A program made the translations under genes and the position numbers. This document shows, in pieces, positions 45,914 through 54,493 of a stretch of 64,000 nucleotides of DNA (the stretch's first letter is position 1; each line of letters opens with the position of its first letter). The notes under the pieces were generated by a model, which searched no databases, had not been told where the DNA came from, and saw only the letters and a list, made by a program, of their open reading frames with translations. The stretch covers positions 304,022 through 368,021 of the forward strand of contig JAEUHM010000054.1 in assembly GCA_016795485.1 (NCBI GenBank). The letters run 5' to 3'. This DNA is from Verrucomicrobiaceae bacterium (lineage in GTDB: Bacteria; Verrucomicrobiota; Verrucomicrobiia; Verrucomicrobiales; Verrucomicrobiaceae).

Positions 45914-46314
45914 TGCTTCTTCCTCCTCGCGTCTTCTTCGTCTGACACATGGACCCATACAAACACCGTCTCGTCACGCATCTGTCCGCCAGCCAAATAC
46001 TCTGCTTTCACCGTCAGGGTGTACATGTCCTCCACAGTTCGACCTTCTGTGGATTTCAGTTCGAGCGGTTCCACCGTTGAAGTAAGCGTCAGTTCAAGAT
46101 TCGCATCTTGTATGCTTGTCGCCATGTCTGCGACTGGCTTCCGCCGCATTTCTTCAAGAAATGATCGCATGGCGAGCCGAACGGCATAGTCACGATTAAG
46201 GATGTTTGCTGTGGCCAGCGAGTTGTTCAGTGCCTTTGCGAGTCCCAGCACAGAGATGGCGAAGATCGACAACGCGATGATCAACTCCAGCAAAATGTAG
46301 CCCGTGCGCCTCAT
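45910..46314 (-). CDS. gspI: Type II secretion minor pseudopilin GspI-like
   Basis: 134 aa with a short leader MRRTG followed by YILLELIIALSIFAISVLGL. This is a prepilin peptidase site with the +5 Glu. The size and the pattern of a short helix followed by a small beta region (VAMRSFLEEMRRKPVADM-like segment, TLTVKAEYLAGGQMRDETVF) match GspI. It lies between gspH and gspJ and overlaps gspJ by four bases. The product would be processed by a GspO/PilD peptidase encoded elsewhere. Confidence 0.8.
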   Translation of the reverse strand: MRRTGYILLELIIALSIFAISVLGLAKALNNSLATANILNRDYAVRLAMRSFLEEMRRKPVADMATSIQDANLELTLTSTVEPLELKSTEGRTVEDMYTLTVKAEYLAGGQMRDETVFVWVHVSDEEDARRKKQ

Positions 46315-46317
46315 GTC

Positions 46318-47004
46318 CTAGAACGTTGAAGTCTCCTTCACGATGTCCACGGTCAATGCAGAGAACTCAACTGAGATTGATGCGCTCTCGTTGCTTAGCG
46401 AGACCTTAATGGGATCACAAATGCCACTCGGCTGAAACACCCATAACTTCACGATTTCCCCCTCCACCATAGTAGGCGCTGGTTCATGCCAGTATTGCAC
46501 ACTGGTCACAGTACCCGTCGGCAACAGGTAGCGCTCTACCCACTCCGGCTTGATGTAGGCTTCCTGAGAGGACTCAGCAGCCGCGGCTGTACTTCCAGCG
46601 GGTGTGTCTCCAGGTGTCATTCCTGTCAATGCAGCGACCATGGCCTGATTTTCCCCTCCATCGGCATCAGGATCAGGCTCATCGATTTCAAGTCCGGCTT
46701 CCGCTGCCGTATCCGCCACTTGGATGAACTCAGTCAATGACGCTGCAGTGAGGTAAGGATCAAAGTAACGCGTGGCGTAAAACCCACCGGCCGTGAACGC
46801 AATTTGATAAGGCCGCTTCTCCTGTATGGCACGCAACCGCGCTTCTTTGGCCATACTCAATAGTTCCGAGATAGGCGCACGCGCTTCCCGCTCACGTTGG
46901 ATGCCCCTAAAGGTGGGCACCGTGGCAGCAGCCAGCACGGCGAGGATCGTCATCACGATGACGATCTCGATCAACGTGAAACCGCCAGAACTGCGTCTCA
47001 TCAC
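46318..47004 (-). CDS. gspH: Type II secretion pseudopilin GspH-like
   Basis: 228 aa. The leader MMRRSSGG precedes FTLIEIVIVMTILAVLAAAT, a class III prepilin signal with the +5 Glu. The body has SELLSMAKEARLRAIQEKRP and YQIAFTAGGFYATRYFDPYL, as in GspH. An acidic insert at about residues 105-145 (PDPDADGGENQAM, TPAGSTAAAAESSQEAY) makes it somewhat longer than usual. Spacing to both neighbours is 3 bases, consistent with one operon transcript. Confidence 0.8.
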   Translation of the reverse strand: MMRRSSGGFTLIEIVIVMTILAVLAAATVPTFRGIQREREARAPISELLSMAKEARLRAIQEKRPYQIAFTAGGFYATRYFDPYLTAASLTEFIQVADTAAEAGLEIDEPDPDADGGENQAMVAALTGMTPGDTPAGSTAAAAESSQEAYIKPEWVERYLLPTGTVTSVQYWHEPAPTMVEGEIVKLWVFQPSGICDPIKVSLSNESASISVEFSALTVDIVKETSTF

Positions 47005-47007
47005 CGC

Positions 47008-47451
47008 TTAGTTCGTTGCCGTGTTCTTGAAGTTGCCAATGTCATCAGCGGTGCCGTCCTGGCCATCTTTACCTACGGACCACATGTCGAATGCCTTTTT
47101 GGACTTCACCGCTGGGTAAGCATACTTGTAAGCCTGTCCCCAAGGGTCCTTCGGCTCATCTTCCAGCAACTGTGTCCAACGCTCTGGCACAGGCTCAGAA
47201 GTTGGCTTCTCCACCAGCGCCTTGATGCCTTGCTCTGTCGTTGGCATGCGGCCAGCTCGGGATTCATAGAGCTGCAACTGAGTGCTGATCGCCTGAATAT
47301 CAGACTCCACGCGGCTTTCCTTGGCCACATCCACGTTGCCCTTTAGCAAGTAAACCGCTGATGCTCCCAGAATGGCCAAGATGGTCATGACGATGACGAT
47401 TTCCAACAAGGTGAATCCCTGGGCGCGGAAGATGAGACGTGTGTTTTTCAT
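47008..47451 (-). CDS. gspG: Type II secretion major pseudopilin GspG
   Basis: 147 aa. The leader MKNTRLIFRAQG is followed by FTLLEIVIVMTILAILGASA with the +5 Glu. The family signature is very clear: RAGRMPTTEQGIKALVEKPT, DPWGQAYKYAYPAVKSKKAF, and the calcium-binding end DMWSVGKDGQDGTADDIGNF with conserved Asp residues. It forms the pseudopilus shaft that pushes exoproteins through the outer-membrane secretin. It is separated from gspF by 79 bases, leaving room for its own translation signals. Confidence 0.95.
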   Translation of the reverse strand: MKNTRLIFRAQGFTLLEIVIVMTILAILGASAVYLLKGNVDVAKESRVESDIQAISTQLQLYESRAGRMPTTEQGIKALVEKPTSEPVPERWTQLLEDEPKDPWGQAYKYAYPAVKSKKAFDMWSVGKDGQDGTADDIGNFKNTATN

Positions 47452-47530
47452 GAATGGTGATGTAACGATGTTCTCGGGCTGAAGTTGCGATTCAAGTCTG
47501 GTGTCTGCTGTCTGAAAATCTTTGGTCCTC

Positions 47531-48763
47531 CTACGCTTTCCCGCGAATACCTTGGGAAGTCTGGAAGATGGCAGTCACAATGCTGTAGGCAACTACTCCC
47601 ACGATCACCGCCATGAAAATCATGATCACTGGCGAGATCAATGTCGTCAACCGCTTGATCTTCTTGTCCAGTTCCTTGTCGTAACGCACCGCAGACTTTT
47701 CCAAAGATTTGCCCAGTGCCCCGGTCTGTTCTCCCACGGCGATCATGTCCACCATCAGGTTCGGGAAACTACCCACTTTCTTGAGAGAACTCGACAGTGG
47801 TGCACCTTCGCCCACCAATCCAACAGCTCGGGCTAAAACTTCTTGCAGATGCACGTTGGTCATCGCACGCGCAGCTAGTTTTAGCCCGTTCAATAGGGGC
47901 ACACCATTCGTCACCAGATTGCCCAGCGATGAAGCAAACTGAGCGTAAAGACGGGTGCTAATCACAGGCCCAAACAATGGCAATTGCAGCTGATTCTGAT
48001 GCCACCACATCTTGCCTTTCGGAGTGGAAACATAGCCTTTGAACAAAATGAAGCCCCCAACAGCCACAGAAACTAACAACCACCACCAATTGCCTAGGAA
48101 AGCGCTAAACGACATGAGCAACTCTGTGGCCAGAGGCATCTTGGTGCCAGAGTCCTTCAGGAGATCCGTCAACTGCGGCACCAACACGGTCATGAATACG
48201 ATGAGCAGGGCGATACAAGCTAGGATCAACAATGCGGGGTAAATCATTGCCTGCGTCACCTTGCTTTGTAGTTCCTGAATCACCGTCATGTTTGCAGCAA
48301 GCCGCCGCAGAACCTCGGACAAAGAGCCGGTCACCTCGCCCGCAGACACGAGATTCAAATAGAGGTCATCAAACGAAGGCGAGGCCTTCTTTAGCGCCTT
48401 GGACACAGTGGCACCCTCACGCAACTCATTGCGCAATATCCCCGAGATGCGCTTAATGGCGACAGAGTCCTGCCGTTCCTCCAAGATTCGCAACGCCTGA
48501 TCAATCTGCAAACCACCGTCCAGCAGATCAGCCAGTTCTTCCGTGAACAAGATCATCTGGGCACGCTTCAGCCGCACGGGCTCAGCGCTCGTCGCCTCTT
48601 CCACCGCCTTCCTCTTCGTCTGGCTCGCCTCCTCCGTCACCTTGACAGGCGTCAGCGCCTGAGCCTCCAATTTTTTGAATGCATCCGCACGCGATGACGC
48701 CTGCACCTTGCCAGACGACTGCTGACCTGCGGATGAGATGGCGATGTAAGTAAAGCTAGGCAC
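47531..48763 (-). CDS. gspF: Type II secretion inner-membrane platform protein GspF
   Basis: 410 aa starting MPSFTYIAISSAGQQSSGKV. Two T2SSF domains are present: the first with LIFTEELADLLDGGLQIDQA-type sequence and a conserved AGEVTGSLSEVLRRLA, the second with QFASSLGNLVTNGVPLLNGL and VGEQTGALGKSLEKSA. Three membrane helices (LLILACIALLIVFMTVLVPQ, WWWLLVSVAVGGFILF, MIFMAVIVGVVAYSIV) fit the family. GspF anchors the pseudopilus base and contacts the GspE ATPase. It starts 23 bases after gspE. Confidence 0.95.
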   Translation of the reverse strand: MPSFTYIAISSAGQQSSGKVQASSRADAFKKLEAQALTPVKVTEEASQTKRKAVEEATSAEPVRLKRAQMILFTEELADLLDGGLQIDQALRILEERQDSVAIKRISGILRNELREGATVSKALKKASPSFDDLYLNLVSAGEVTGSLSEVLRRLAANMTVIQELQSKVTQAMIYPALLILACIALLIVFMTVLVPQLTDLLKDSGTKMPLATELLMSFSAFLGNWWWLLVSVAVGGFILFKGYVSTPKGKMWWHQNQLQLPLFGPVISTRLYAQFASSLGNLVTNGVPLLNGLKLAARAMTNVHLQEVLARAVGLVGEGAPLSSSLKKVGSFPNLMVDMIAVGEQTGALGKSLEKSAVRYDKELDKKIKRLTTLISPVIMIFMAVIVGVVAYSIVTAIFQTSQGIRGKA

Positions 48764-48786
48764 GTCGTTCGCTAGTTCATCCTCCC

Positions 48787-50508
48787 CTACTCACTCGCTG
48801 CCGTCACCGTCAGCACCTCCTGCAATGTCGTGATGCCCTGGATGGCCTTCATGAATCCGTACTGCCGCATCGGGATCATCCCGTCTGCAAACGCTTGGGC
48901 CTTCATCTCGGCCACCGGTGCGCGATCATTGATCTTTTGCGCCAAAGAAGGCGTCATCTGGCAGATCTCCATGATCGCTAACCGCCCCAGGAAGCCAGTG
49001 CCACGGCACTGACGACAGCCCAAAGGTGAGCGCAGTTGATGCTTCTGATCAAGCGGGAATCCCACGCTCTCCAGCATAGCATCATCCAGATCCCGAGCGG
49101 GGGTGTTGCACGCTGGGCACAGCGTACGCACCAGCCGTTGAGCCTGAAAAGCTCGAACGGATGACGAGACGAGGAACGGCTCAATCCCCATATCCAGCAG
49201 ACGCGATATCCCTGAAACCGCATCATTAGTATGCAGCGTGCTTAGCACCAAGTGCCCAGTCAGCGCACCGCGAATAGCAATCTCCACCGTCTCCTGGTCA
49301 CGCATCTCACCCACCATGATCACGTTAGGATCACCCCGAAGTATCGATCTCAATCCAGCCGCAAACGTCAGATCGATCTCTGGCTTCACCGCAATCTGTA
49401 CCACACCATCGAGCTTATTCTCGACTGGATCCTCAATCGTTACAATGCGCCTGTCCTTAGTGTTCAACTCACGCAGGAGCGTATAAAGCGTGGTAGACTT
49501 ACCTGAGCCCGTTGGGCCTGTTACCAAGATGATCCCGTTTGGCATCGCGATCAGTTTTCGCAAAATCGCTTCATTATGCTCATCCAAGCCAAGCTTGCTA
49601 AAGTCAAACTTTTGCCTGGTCAGCAAACGCAGCGCCACCGACTCACCATTGACACTCGGAATCGTAGCCACCCGCACGTCGATTGGGTCACCATCCAACT
49701 CGAGATTGATCCGGCCATCCTGAGGCAACCTCCGCTCAGCAATATCCAGGTGTGCCATGATCTTTAAACGCGAAACGAGAGAAGCCTGCAACAGACGCAT
49801 GTTCGGTGGCACCGGCACTTCGGTAAGCTTACCGTCAATACGATAGCGAATGCGCAGATCACGCTCCAGAGGCTCCACATGGATATCCGTAGCACGCTCC
49901 CGCAATGCCTCACGGAAGATCTGATTCACAAAGTTCATCACCGTGGCTTCCTCGTCCGCCTCGTCCAACACGTTAACCTCTTGTTTGAGGTCATCCGCAT
50001 CCATATCCTCCCTGCCCTCCAGCAGTTCTTCAAAGTTCTCCGCACCCACACCATACCCTTGGTGGAGTGCATCAAGGATGCGGTGGCGGCTTGCAATCTG
50101 CCACTTCACTCGTTTGCGAAACTCTTGTCCCACCGCCTGACGCGCATCCAAGTCAAAGGGATCATAAGTTAGAAGCGTTGCTTCCAAACCACTCACATGA
50201 GCGGGATACAAACGATACCGGAGCGCCAGCTTGGCCGGAAACTTAGCGTGCAATCCCCCCTCTGGAGCCTCCAACTCCGCTCCCTCGTAATACGGCATCT
50301 TCAGGCTTGCCGCCAGAGCCTCAAAAAAAGCCTCCTCCTCCACAAGACTAGCATCCAGCACTGCCGCGACCAGCGGCTGACGCTTCTCCTGAGCTTCCTC
50401 CAGCGTCTCTCGGCACCGCAACGCATTCTGGCAACCCGCATCCATGGCAGTCTGGGTCAGCAAGTCGATAATACCGGTAGAAAGGGCGCTAGTCGATGTA
50501 GGGGGCAT
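48787..50508 (-). CDS. gspE: Type II secretion ATPase GspE
   Basis: 573 aa from the ATG at 50508; a GTG at 50529 is possible and neither has a clear ribosome site. It has an N-terminal MshEN/N1-type domain, then the ATPase core: RATDIHVEPLERDLRIRYRI, Walker A GPTGSGKSTTLYTLL, Asp box TIEDPVENKLDGVVQ, Walker B in PNVIMVGEMRDQETVEIAIR, and His box LSTLHTNDAVSGI. The four-Cys zinc element is CPAC and CRQC. It powers pseudopilus extension. First gene of the E-F-G-H-I-J-K run. GspD, C, L, M and O are not in the window. Confidence 0.95.
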   Translation of the reverse strand: MPPTSTSALSTGIIDLLTQTAMDAGCQNALRCRETLEEAQEKRQPLVAAVLDASLVEEEAFFEALAASLKMPYYEGAELEAPEGGLHAKFPAKLALRYRLYPAHVSGLEATLLTYDPFDLDARQAVGQEFRKRVKWQIASRHRILDALHQGYGVGAENFEELLEGREDMDADDLKQEVNVLDEADEEATVMNFVNQIFREALRERATDIHVEPLERDLRIRYRIDGKLTEVPVPPNMRLLQASLVSRLKIMAHLDIAERRLPQDGRINLELDGDPIDVRVATIPSVNGESVALRLLTRQKFDFSKLGLDEHNEAILRKLIAMPNGIILVTGPTGSGKSTTLYTLLRELNTKDRRIVTIEDPVENKLDGVVQIAVKPEIDLTFAAGLRSILRGDPNVIMVGEMRDQETVEIAIRGALTGHLVLSTLHTNDAVSGISRLLDMGIEPFLVSSSVRAFQAQRLVRTLCPACNTPARDLDDAMLESVGFPLDQKHQLRSPLGCRQCRGTGFLGRLAIMEICQMTPSLAQKINDRAPVAEMKAQAFADGMIPMRQYGFMKAIQGITTLQEVLTVTAASE

Positions 50509-50635
50509 TTGGCAGGCAATGAAACGCACTCAGCGCATGGAAGTTGCGGCGAGTCAACATAACCACCATTTCCAGTCAACCCTACCGACAACCCGCCCCG
50601 CCGAGGCCCACAAAATGAGAAAATCCACCCCCTCA

Positions 50636-50663
50636 TTGACAACTGCCAAGCACTCCCTACCTT
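50636..50663 (+). promoter_or_regulatory. Possible sigma-70 promoter of the tRNA-Cys gene
   Basis: A perfect TTGACA at 50636 is followed after a 16-base spacer by TACCTT (4 of 6 matches to TATAAT), 22 bases before the tRNA 5' end. Spacing suits a short leader. Seen in sequence; activity is inferred. Confidence 0.5.
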
Positions 50664-50685
50664 CTGCGCTCACTTAGGTGAAAAC

Positions 50686-50760
50686 GGCGAGGTAGCAAAG
50701 TGGTAATGCACTGGTCTGCAAAACCGGTATGCGCGGGTTCAATTCCCGCCCTCGCCTCCA
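50686..50760 (+). tRNA. tRNA-Cys (anticodon GCA)
   Basis: 75 bases with a complete cloverleaf. The acceptor stem GGCGAGG pairs with CCTCGCC. The D arm is GCA/TGC. The anticodon stem CTGGT/ACCGG encloses loop CTGCAAA with anticodon GCA. The T arm GCGGG/CCCGC encloses TTCAATT. Discriminator T and an encoded CCA follow. Its 3' 48 bases are repeated at 61387-61434, so the gene is the attachment site of the integrated element and stays whole after integration. Confidence 0.96.
50713..50760 (+). repeat. attL core (3' part of tRNA-Cys)
   Basis: 48 bases, from GGTCTGCAAAACCGG in the anticodon arm to the encoded CCA, identical to 61387-61434. Sequences diverge on both sides of the repeat. Confidence 0.95.
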
Positions 50761-50775
50761 CTGGAAACAAGCGAA

Positions 50776-50796
50776 AAGCCTTATAAATCAAGGCTT
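50776..50796. other. Small inverted repeat inside attL
   Basis: AAGCCTT and AAGGCTT with a 7-base loop, 16 bases after the tRNA. No T-run follows, so it is weak as a terminator; it may be a protein-binding site for excision or integration. The 50761-51097 gap otherwise contains only the 27-bp repeat listed separately and no gene that I can support. Confidence 0.4.
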
Positions 50797-50860
50797 CCGC
50801 CGGGAAGACCGAGGGAAAGCACTTCAGCGACCGATAGCGGAGTTTTGCAGCCTTTTGTGG

Positions 50861-50887
50861 AGAAAAACGGATACAAAACGGATACAA
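50861..50887 (+). repeat. 27-bp direct repeat near attL (putative integrase arm site)
   Basis: Contains two tandem copies of the 11-mer ACGGATACAAA (the second ending ACAA), identical to 61326-61352 near attR and in the same orientation. It lies about 100 bases inside attL. Tandem direct repeats placed inside both att sites are typical of arm-type integrase or excisionase sites; the binding itself is inference. Confidence 0.7.
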
Positions 50888-51097
50888 TTCCAAGCCTTAC
50901 CGAGGGCGGTAGGCTCCTAGGTTGTCGCTGGGGGGGTGACCTGTTAATCCTCTACCCTTTGCCGCATGTCCTTTCCGTTCGGGTATGAAGGTGTGAAAGC
51001 GCCTTTCTCATGAGGCTAATCAGATCGACTGGCGCTAGTAGCTCTACCGTGTTTACCCTTAGCTCTGCGGGGAATAGTGACTGGAACGCGGTGGATT

Positions 51098-51463
51098 CTA
51101 CTCGCTGTTTGGTCCGTAGTGGTTCCCTTCCGTCGAGGGTAGATACTCCCGCCGTAGCGCCCCGTAGAGGTTCAGAAGCCCGTCCTCCGCCTCCAGCGCC
51201 TCCCTAAGTGCAGCTAGTGGAGCCTCGTCCACCATTACCTCGAACGTTCGTTCTATCTGCCGCTCCAGTTCCCAATCCGGTTTGTCCTCCTCCAGTTCTG
51301 GAAGACTTTGGATGGTCATTCGGTGAGTCAGTTGCCTGAGTTCCTCGTATTCCGCCCGAAAGTCATCCGAGTTGATTAGCCATACCATCAACCCGCTCAC
51401 ACATTTCTGCCTCAGTGAGTGCATTGAGTTCGATTCGATCTCTGTCGGTGCGGTTGAGTTCAT
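51098..51463 (-). CDS. Small hypothetical acidic protein of the element
   Basis: 121 aa from the ATG at 51463, which has a good Shine-Dalgarno AGGAG seven bases upstream; a TTG two codons earlier is less likely. The product is acidic and helical (DDFRAEYEELRQLTHRM, LPELEEDKPDWELERQIERT, LAALREALEAEDGLLNLYGA). It has no recognised domain, signal peptide or membrane segment. It is the element gene closest to attL on the minus strand, and is not obviously coupled to neighbours. Confidence 0.55.
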   Translation of the reverse strand: MNSTAPTEIESNSMHSLRQKCVSGLMVWLINSDDFRAEYEELRQLTHRMTIQSLPELEEDKPDWELERQIERTFEVMVDEAPLAALREALEAEDGLLNLYGALRREYLPSTEGNHYGPNSE

Positions 51464-51700
51464 TTCCAAGCTCCTGCCTGAAATGGATTATATGAGGCGA
51501 TTTCAATTTCAGCAATGTGTTTGGAGATCGCTACTCACTGCCGCTGCAAAAAGACAATCTCAAAAGGTCATCCACATCAACTCACGGAACCGCTCTGGAG
51601 CGTGATAGGCGAGGGCACTCTTGATCAGTTCATCTACCGCTGAACGGGCTTCTTTTTGGTCAGCAGTGAGATCGGAGTGATGCATGAAGTTGATAGAAAA

Positions 51701-52130
51701 TCAGATCACAGTGGGATCTAGGCCAGTGTGCATCCGTCTCGCGCGTGCGCGCATAGCCAATGCCGTCACTTCATTGGCGGTGTAGTCCACATTCCAGTTA
51801 AGGCCTGCCCGCTGGTCGAGGTCATCAAGCTCACTGTCGCTGGGCAGGTTGTTGTTCAAATGGTCCAGCGCGATGGCTAAGTTAGGAGCATCAATGCCGA
51901 GACGTGGGGCGAATCCGGCGTGGAGTATGCTAAGGTCGGTGTCGTCGTAGTTGCCGTTGTTGGCTGTTGAGGACTCGAATTGGGTTGGAGAGAATATTCT
52001 TGGTGTCCAGCTTGTTGCTAGCTGAGAGCGTTTCGAGCGCCCTCTTATTGCGCTGGAAGCGCGCCTTGGGTCCACCGCCAACAATAGACTCGGGATCGCT
52101 CAGGAAATAGTTGCTTCGGTCGGGTCTGCG
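51701..52130 (-). pseudogene. Remnant of a phage-type polyvalent gene
   Basis: Two frames hold pieces of one ancestral gene. From about 52118, one frame gives RSNYFLSDPESIVGGGPKAR followed by FQRNKRALETL, resembling the start of the large methyltransferase/helicase polyvalent proteins (NFRITD...GAGGPKTK type, recalled from memory). After a frame change, the next piece is TANNGNYDDTDLSILHAGFA plus PRLGIDAPNLAIALDHLNN and LPSDSELDDL. This is a divergent copy of the segment after the second ART module of the big polyvalent gene (TANNGNYDSTDDNILHAAEA, PRLGVEDDPDFNAALDQLNS, LPSDTELAEL). The middle of the original gene is gone. It looks like decay by deletion. Confidence 0.65.
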
Positions 52131-52453
52131 TTCCGGCTCAACCAGTCCGCTTCCGCTTCTGGGGTCGCTGGTATCAGCGCCATCAGGGCTTGTTGTTCCG
52201 CTTCGCCCGGATTTATCTCCATCTGTCGAATTATTGCCTTGGTCATTTCTATCGCCGCGTCCACTGTCACGCTCGCCCACTCTAGAAGAACCCCGTGGCT
52301 TTCTAGCAGGCTAGCCATTTTGGGAGCGCCCACCATCAGCGCCCTCTTGATTTGGTTCGTCATCCCGCTGTCTATCGGCGGCCCCCCTTGCCCCTCCGAC
52401 GACTGGCGATACTTCCGGCGTATTTCCTGGACCGTTTGGCGGCTGAGTGTCAT
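52100..52453 (-). CDS. Hypothetical helical protein of the element
   Basis: 117 aa from the ATG at 52453; the frame is open to a TTG at 52489. Sequence is helical and mildly charged (TVQEIRRKYRQSSEGQGG, AIEMTKAIIRQMEINPGEAE, QQALMALIPATPEAEADWLS) with no recognised family. Its 3' end overlaps the start of the polyvalent remnant in another frame. It could therefore be a true small gene or the N-terminal portion of the same broken gene. No ribosome site is clear. Confidence 0.45.
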   Translation of the reverse strand: MTLSRQTVQEIRRKYRQSSEGQGGPPIDSGMTNQIKRALMVGAPKMASLLESHGVLLEWASVTVDAAIEMTKAIIRQMEINPGEAEQQALMALIPATPEAEADWLSRNADPTEATIS

Positions 52454-52555
52454 CTGCTGGATACTGCGGCTCTTCGGCTGTACTATCAACAGTGTCTCAT
52501 GAGAACTTGAACCCTTTGCGCCCCATTGCTCGACTCATAGATTGATCTTGGGAGG

Positions 52556-53461
52556 TCAGGTAGAGTTGCTTGTTACGGACGGGGAATCCTGGCTCCAGGG
52601 ACTCCCGACAAACCGGGAGTCGATACTCCATGCAGAGACTGGATTGCAGCTTGTGTTGCGAACTGCTTTTGGGTCTGAGGTTAAAGGTAGCAACCCTTGC
52701 TCTCCCTCACGGCTTTCCTTGCTCACCCTCACTCGCTGAGTGTGGGTGGATGGGTGCTCCCCCTCATAGCGTTTCCGAATCATGCCGTTGGTCGCTCTCA
52801 TGGCTCGTCCGTGCTTTGAGCCGAGTCGCTTGGTGCCTACCACAAACCACAGGCGGCAATCAATCCGCTTGGGTAGCCATGCTACGGGATATTTCACGAA
52901 GCGCTCCATGCCGTGTCGTCGGCTGATGTCTTTTGAGAGGTAGCCCTGCAACTTTTTCCCTCCGCCTTTGGCGTCCAGTTGGAAGGCTCTGCCCTGATTG
53001 TTTTCGAGGTTCATCTCGCTGAGCCACCAGTGACGGAGCGTAGCCTCTTGGGAGCTAGTCAGCTTTGCAGCAAATCCTATGTGAAAATGGGCTGTATCCT
53101 TTGGCGCTATTCCATGGGTGTCAGGATCAAACTCCGTCACCACGATGGAGGCAGGGAAGTGGTTGCGCTTCCGCAGGTTTTCAAGTTTACGCTTGAGTGA
53201 GGTGAGGGATCTAACGAGGTGCTCGTGTGTTTCAATGCGGCCATGAGGAGGGGTCTTGAGAGAGACCATGCACTTCCAATTTACGCTATGGGCCGTAGCA
53301 AGCAGGGAGTCCAGTTCATCCGTGGAGTAGGCGCGTGGGCGTCGCTCTCCCGTCTTTGGCCTGGGTGGCACTACTCTGCGCTTTTGCTTGGCCCTCGCTA
53401 ACGGTGCCTTGAAGGAGCGCAGGACGTATGTTCGTCCGCTTTTTGAAACACTTGGTTTCAT
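52556..53461 (-). CDS. HUH-superfamily rolling-circle replication initiator (Rep)
   Basis: 301 aa. The N-terminal half has the three Rep motifs in order: a beta strand (KCMVSLKTPP), the metal-binding HUH motif (TAHFHIGFAAK) and the catalytic-Tyr helix (KLQGYLSKDISRRHG), with the Y-x-x-K spacing of single-Tyr Reps such as the G2P/ORF2 group. These enzymes nick a replication origin and stay bound to the 5' end. The C-terminal 65 residues are Ser/Thr-rich with no known domain. The ATG overlaps the AlpA-like stop by four bases, so initiator and HTH protein are coupled. This implies an excised replicating form of the element. Confidence 0.8.
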   Translation of the reverse strand: MKPSVSKSGRTYVLRSFKAPLARAKQKRRVVPPRPKTGERRPRAYSTDELDSLLATAHSVNWKCMVSLKTPPHGRIETHEHLVRSLTSLKRKLENLRKRNHFPASIVVTEFDPDTHGIAPKDTAHFHIGFAAKLTSSQEATLRHWWLSEMNLENNQGRAFQLDAKGGGKKLQGYLSKDISRRHGMERFVKYPVAWLPKRIDCRLWFVVGTKRLGSKHGRAMRATNGMIRKRYEGEHPSTHTQRVRVSKESREGEQGLLPLTSDPKAVRNTSCNPVSAWSIDSRFVGSPWSQDSPSVTSNST

Positions 53462-53715
53462 TGGGCTTCAGAGATGGAGTCCCTCTTACCTGCCCTGGGC
53501 CGGAAAGGCCTGACCTTACGAGCTTCCCAACGGTGTTGCTGCAGGAAGGCATCCAGGTCTGACTGCATGAAGCGGACATAACCAGGACGTTGAATGAACG
53601 GGATGGCTCCCGCAGTACGCCAGTCATCAAGGGTGCGGGTTGCGATGCCGAGATATGCAGCGGCTTCTCTTTTGGTGAGGAGGAAAGCGGATTGAGGGTG
53701 TGAAGTGCGAGGCAT
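53458..53715 (-). CDS. AlpA/MerR-like helix-turn-helix protein (possible excisionase)
   Basis: 85 aa from the ATG at 53715; a GTG five codons upstream is possible. It has the HTH_17 pattern: LLTKREAAAYLGIATRTLDD, then WRTAGAIPFIQRPGYVRFMQ and SDLDAFLQQHRWEARK. Such small winged-helix proteins act as recombination directionality factors or transcription regulators in integrated elements. Here the gene overlaps the Rep gene by four bases, so it may switch the element from integrated to replicating state. The C-terminal tail is basic. Confidence 0.8.
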   Translation of the reverse strand: MPRTSHPQSAFLLTKREAAAYLGIATRTLDDWRTAGAIPFIQRPGYVRFMQSDLDAFLQQHRWEARKVRPFRPRAGKRDSISEAQ

Positions 53716-53836
53716 GGCGGCAGTCTGCACTTGCCACCTCTTTTTCTGTTCACGCCGGACTAGTCCCCCAATGCCGCAGACTAGTCATCTGACCAGATCG
53801 TAACCTGTCAGATTGATGCGCTGACTAGTGGAATGA

Positions 53837-54493
53837 CTAGTCACCAAATGGTTTCTTCTTTTTTCTGTTTTTGGGATTCTTGGCTTGAGCATTCTTTGCC
53901 GCTCTCCGCCGATTCTTTAGCGCGGAGGCTTTGCGCTGTAGCGAGGTGTATTCTTGAAACTCCAGCACGATAGTGGCGGCTGCGTGAGCTTGGATGTTAT
54001 CGCGTTCATCTATGCACCAAGTTTCGCGGTCTCGGAGACGCTCCTTGACGAACTTTGGCCAAAGCTCGCTCCGAGTAGCATCCCACTTCTTCCCTGGCAG
54101 CGCAATAAGAGGCACTCGGGACAATGGCACTACTGGACGGCCCTTTACGATGGTTATCGCTTGTTTGAAGAGTCTATTCTCCCTCATCTTCTCCTCGGCC
54201 TCTGCTTGGGCCAGATAGAAAGCTTCGGGGTCTGTCACTCGATGCACGTCGAAGCGGATCACTGCCAAGTGGTCTGCATCGCGTAAGCGCTGGTCGCAAA
54301 GATACAACAGCTTGAGAGCACGATCTACGCTCGGTTTGAGGGCCTCCACTTCCTCGTCATCGCCTGCCACAGGTGACAATGGGAATGGTGCTGTGCTCAT
54401 TGCCACGAGTCTAGCCAGTGGCCAAGCATCCTTATGGAGTTCTGGTATCTGTTGAGCTATGGTTGCTTTGGTTTTCTTACTTTTTGGTTTCAT
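53837..54493 (-). CDS. Hypothetical protein of the element, strongly basic C-terminus
   Basis: 218 aa from the ATG at 54493 (MKPKSKKTKATIAQQIPELH). The frame is open to 54757, but the upstream part is a polyvalent-gene relic, so the internal Met is the likely original start. The body is helical (RALKLLYLCDQRLRDADHLA, YLAQAEAEEKMRENRLFKQA), and the last 30 residues are Lys/Arg/Asn-rich (KNRRRAAKNAQAKNPKNRKK), suggesting nucleic-acid binding. No family was recognised. It lies upstream of the AlpA-Rep pair and probably shares their transcript. Confidence 0.6.
   Translation of the reverse strand: MKPKSKKTKATIAQQIPELHKDAWPLARLVAMSTAPFPLSPVAGDDEEVEALKPSVDRALKLLYLCDQRLRDADHLAVIRFDVHRVTDPEAFYLAQAEAEEKMRENRLFKQAITIVKGRPVVPLSRVPLIALPGKKWDATRSELWPKFVKERLRDRETWCIDERDNIQAHAAATIVLEFQEYTSLQRKASALKNRRRAAKNAQAKNPKNRKKKKPFGD

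Noticed and set aside
50776..50796. Inverted repeat as tRNA terminator
   Set aside because: No T-run follows and it lies inside the integrated element, so it is not the native tRNA terminator.
53316..53753. Overlapping 145-codon minus-strand frame
   Set aside because: It shares DNA with the AlpA-like gene, which has a recognisable HTH and is coupled to Rep.
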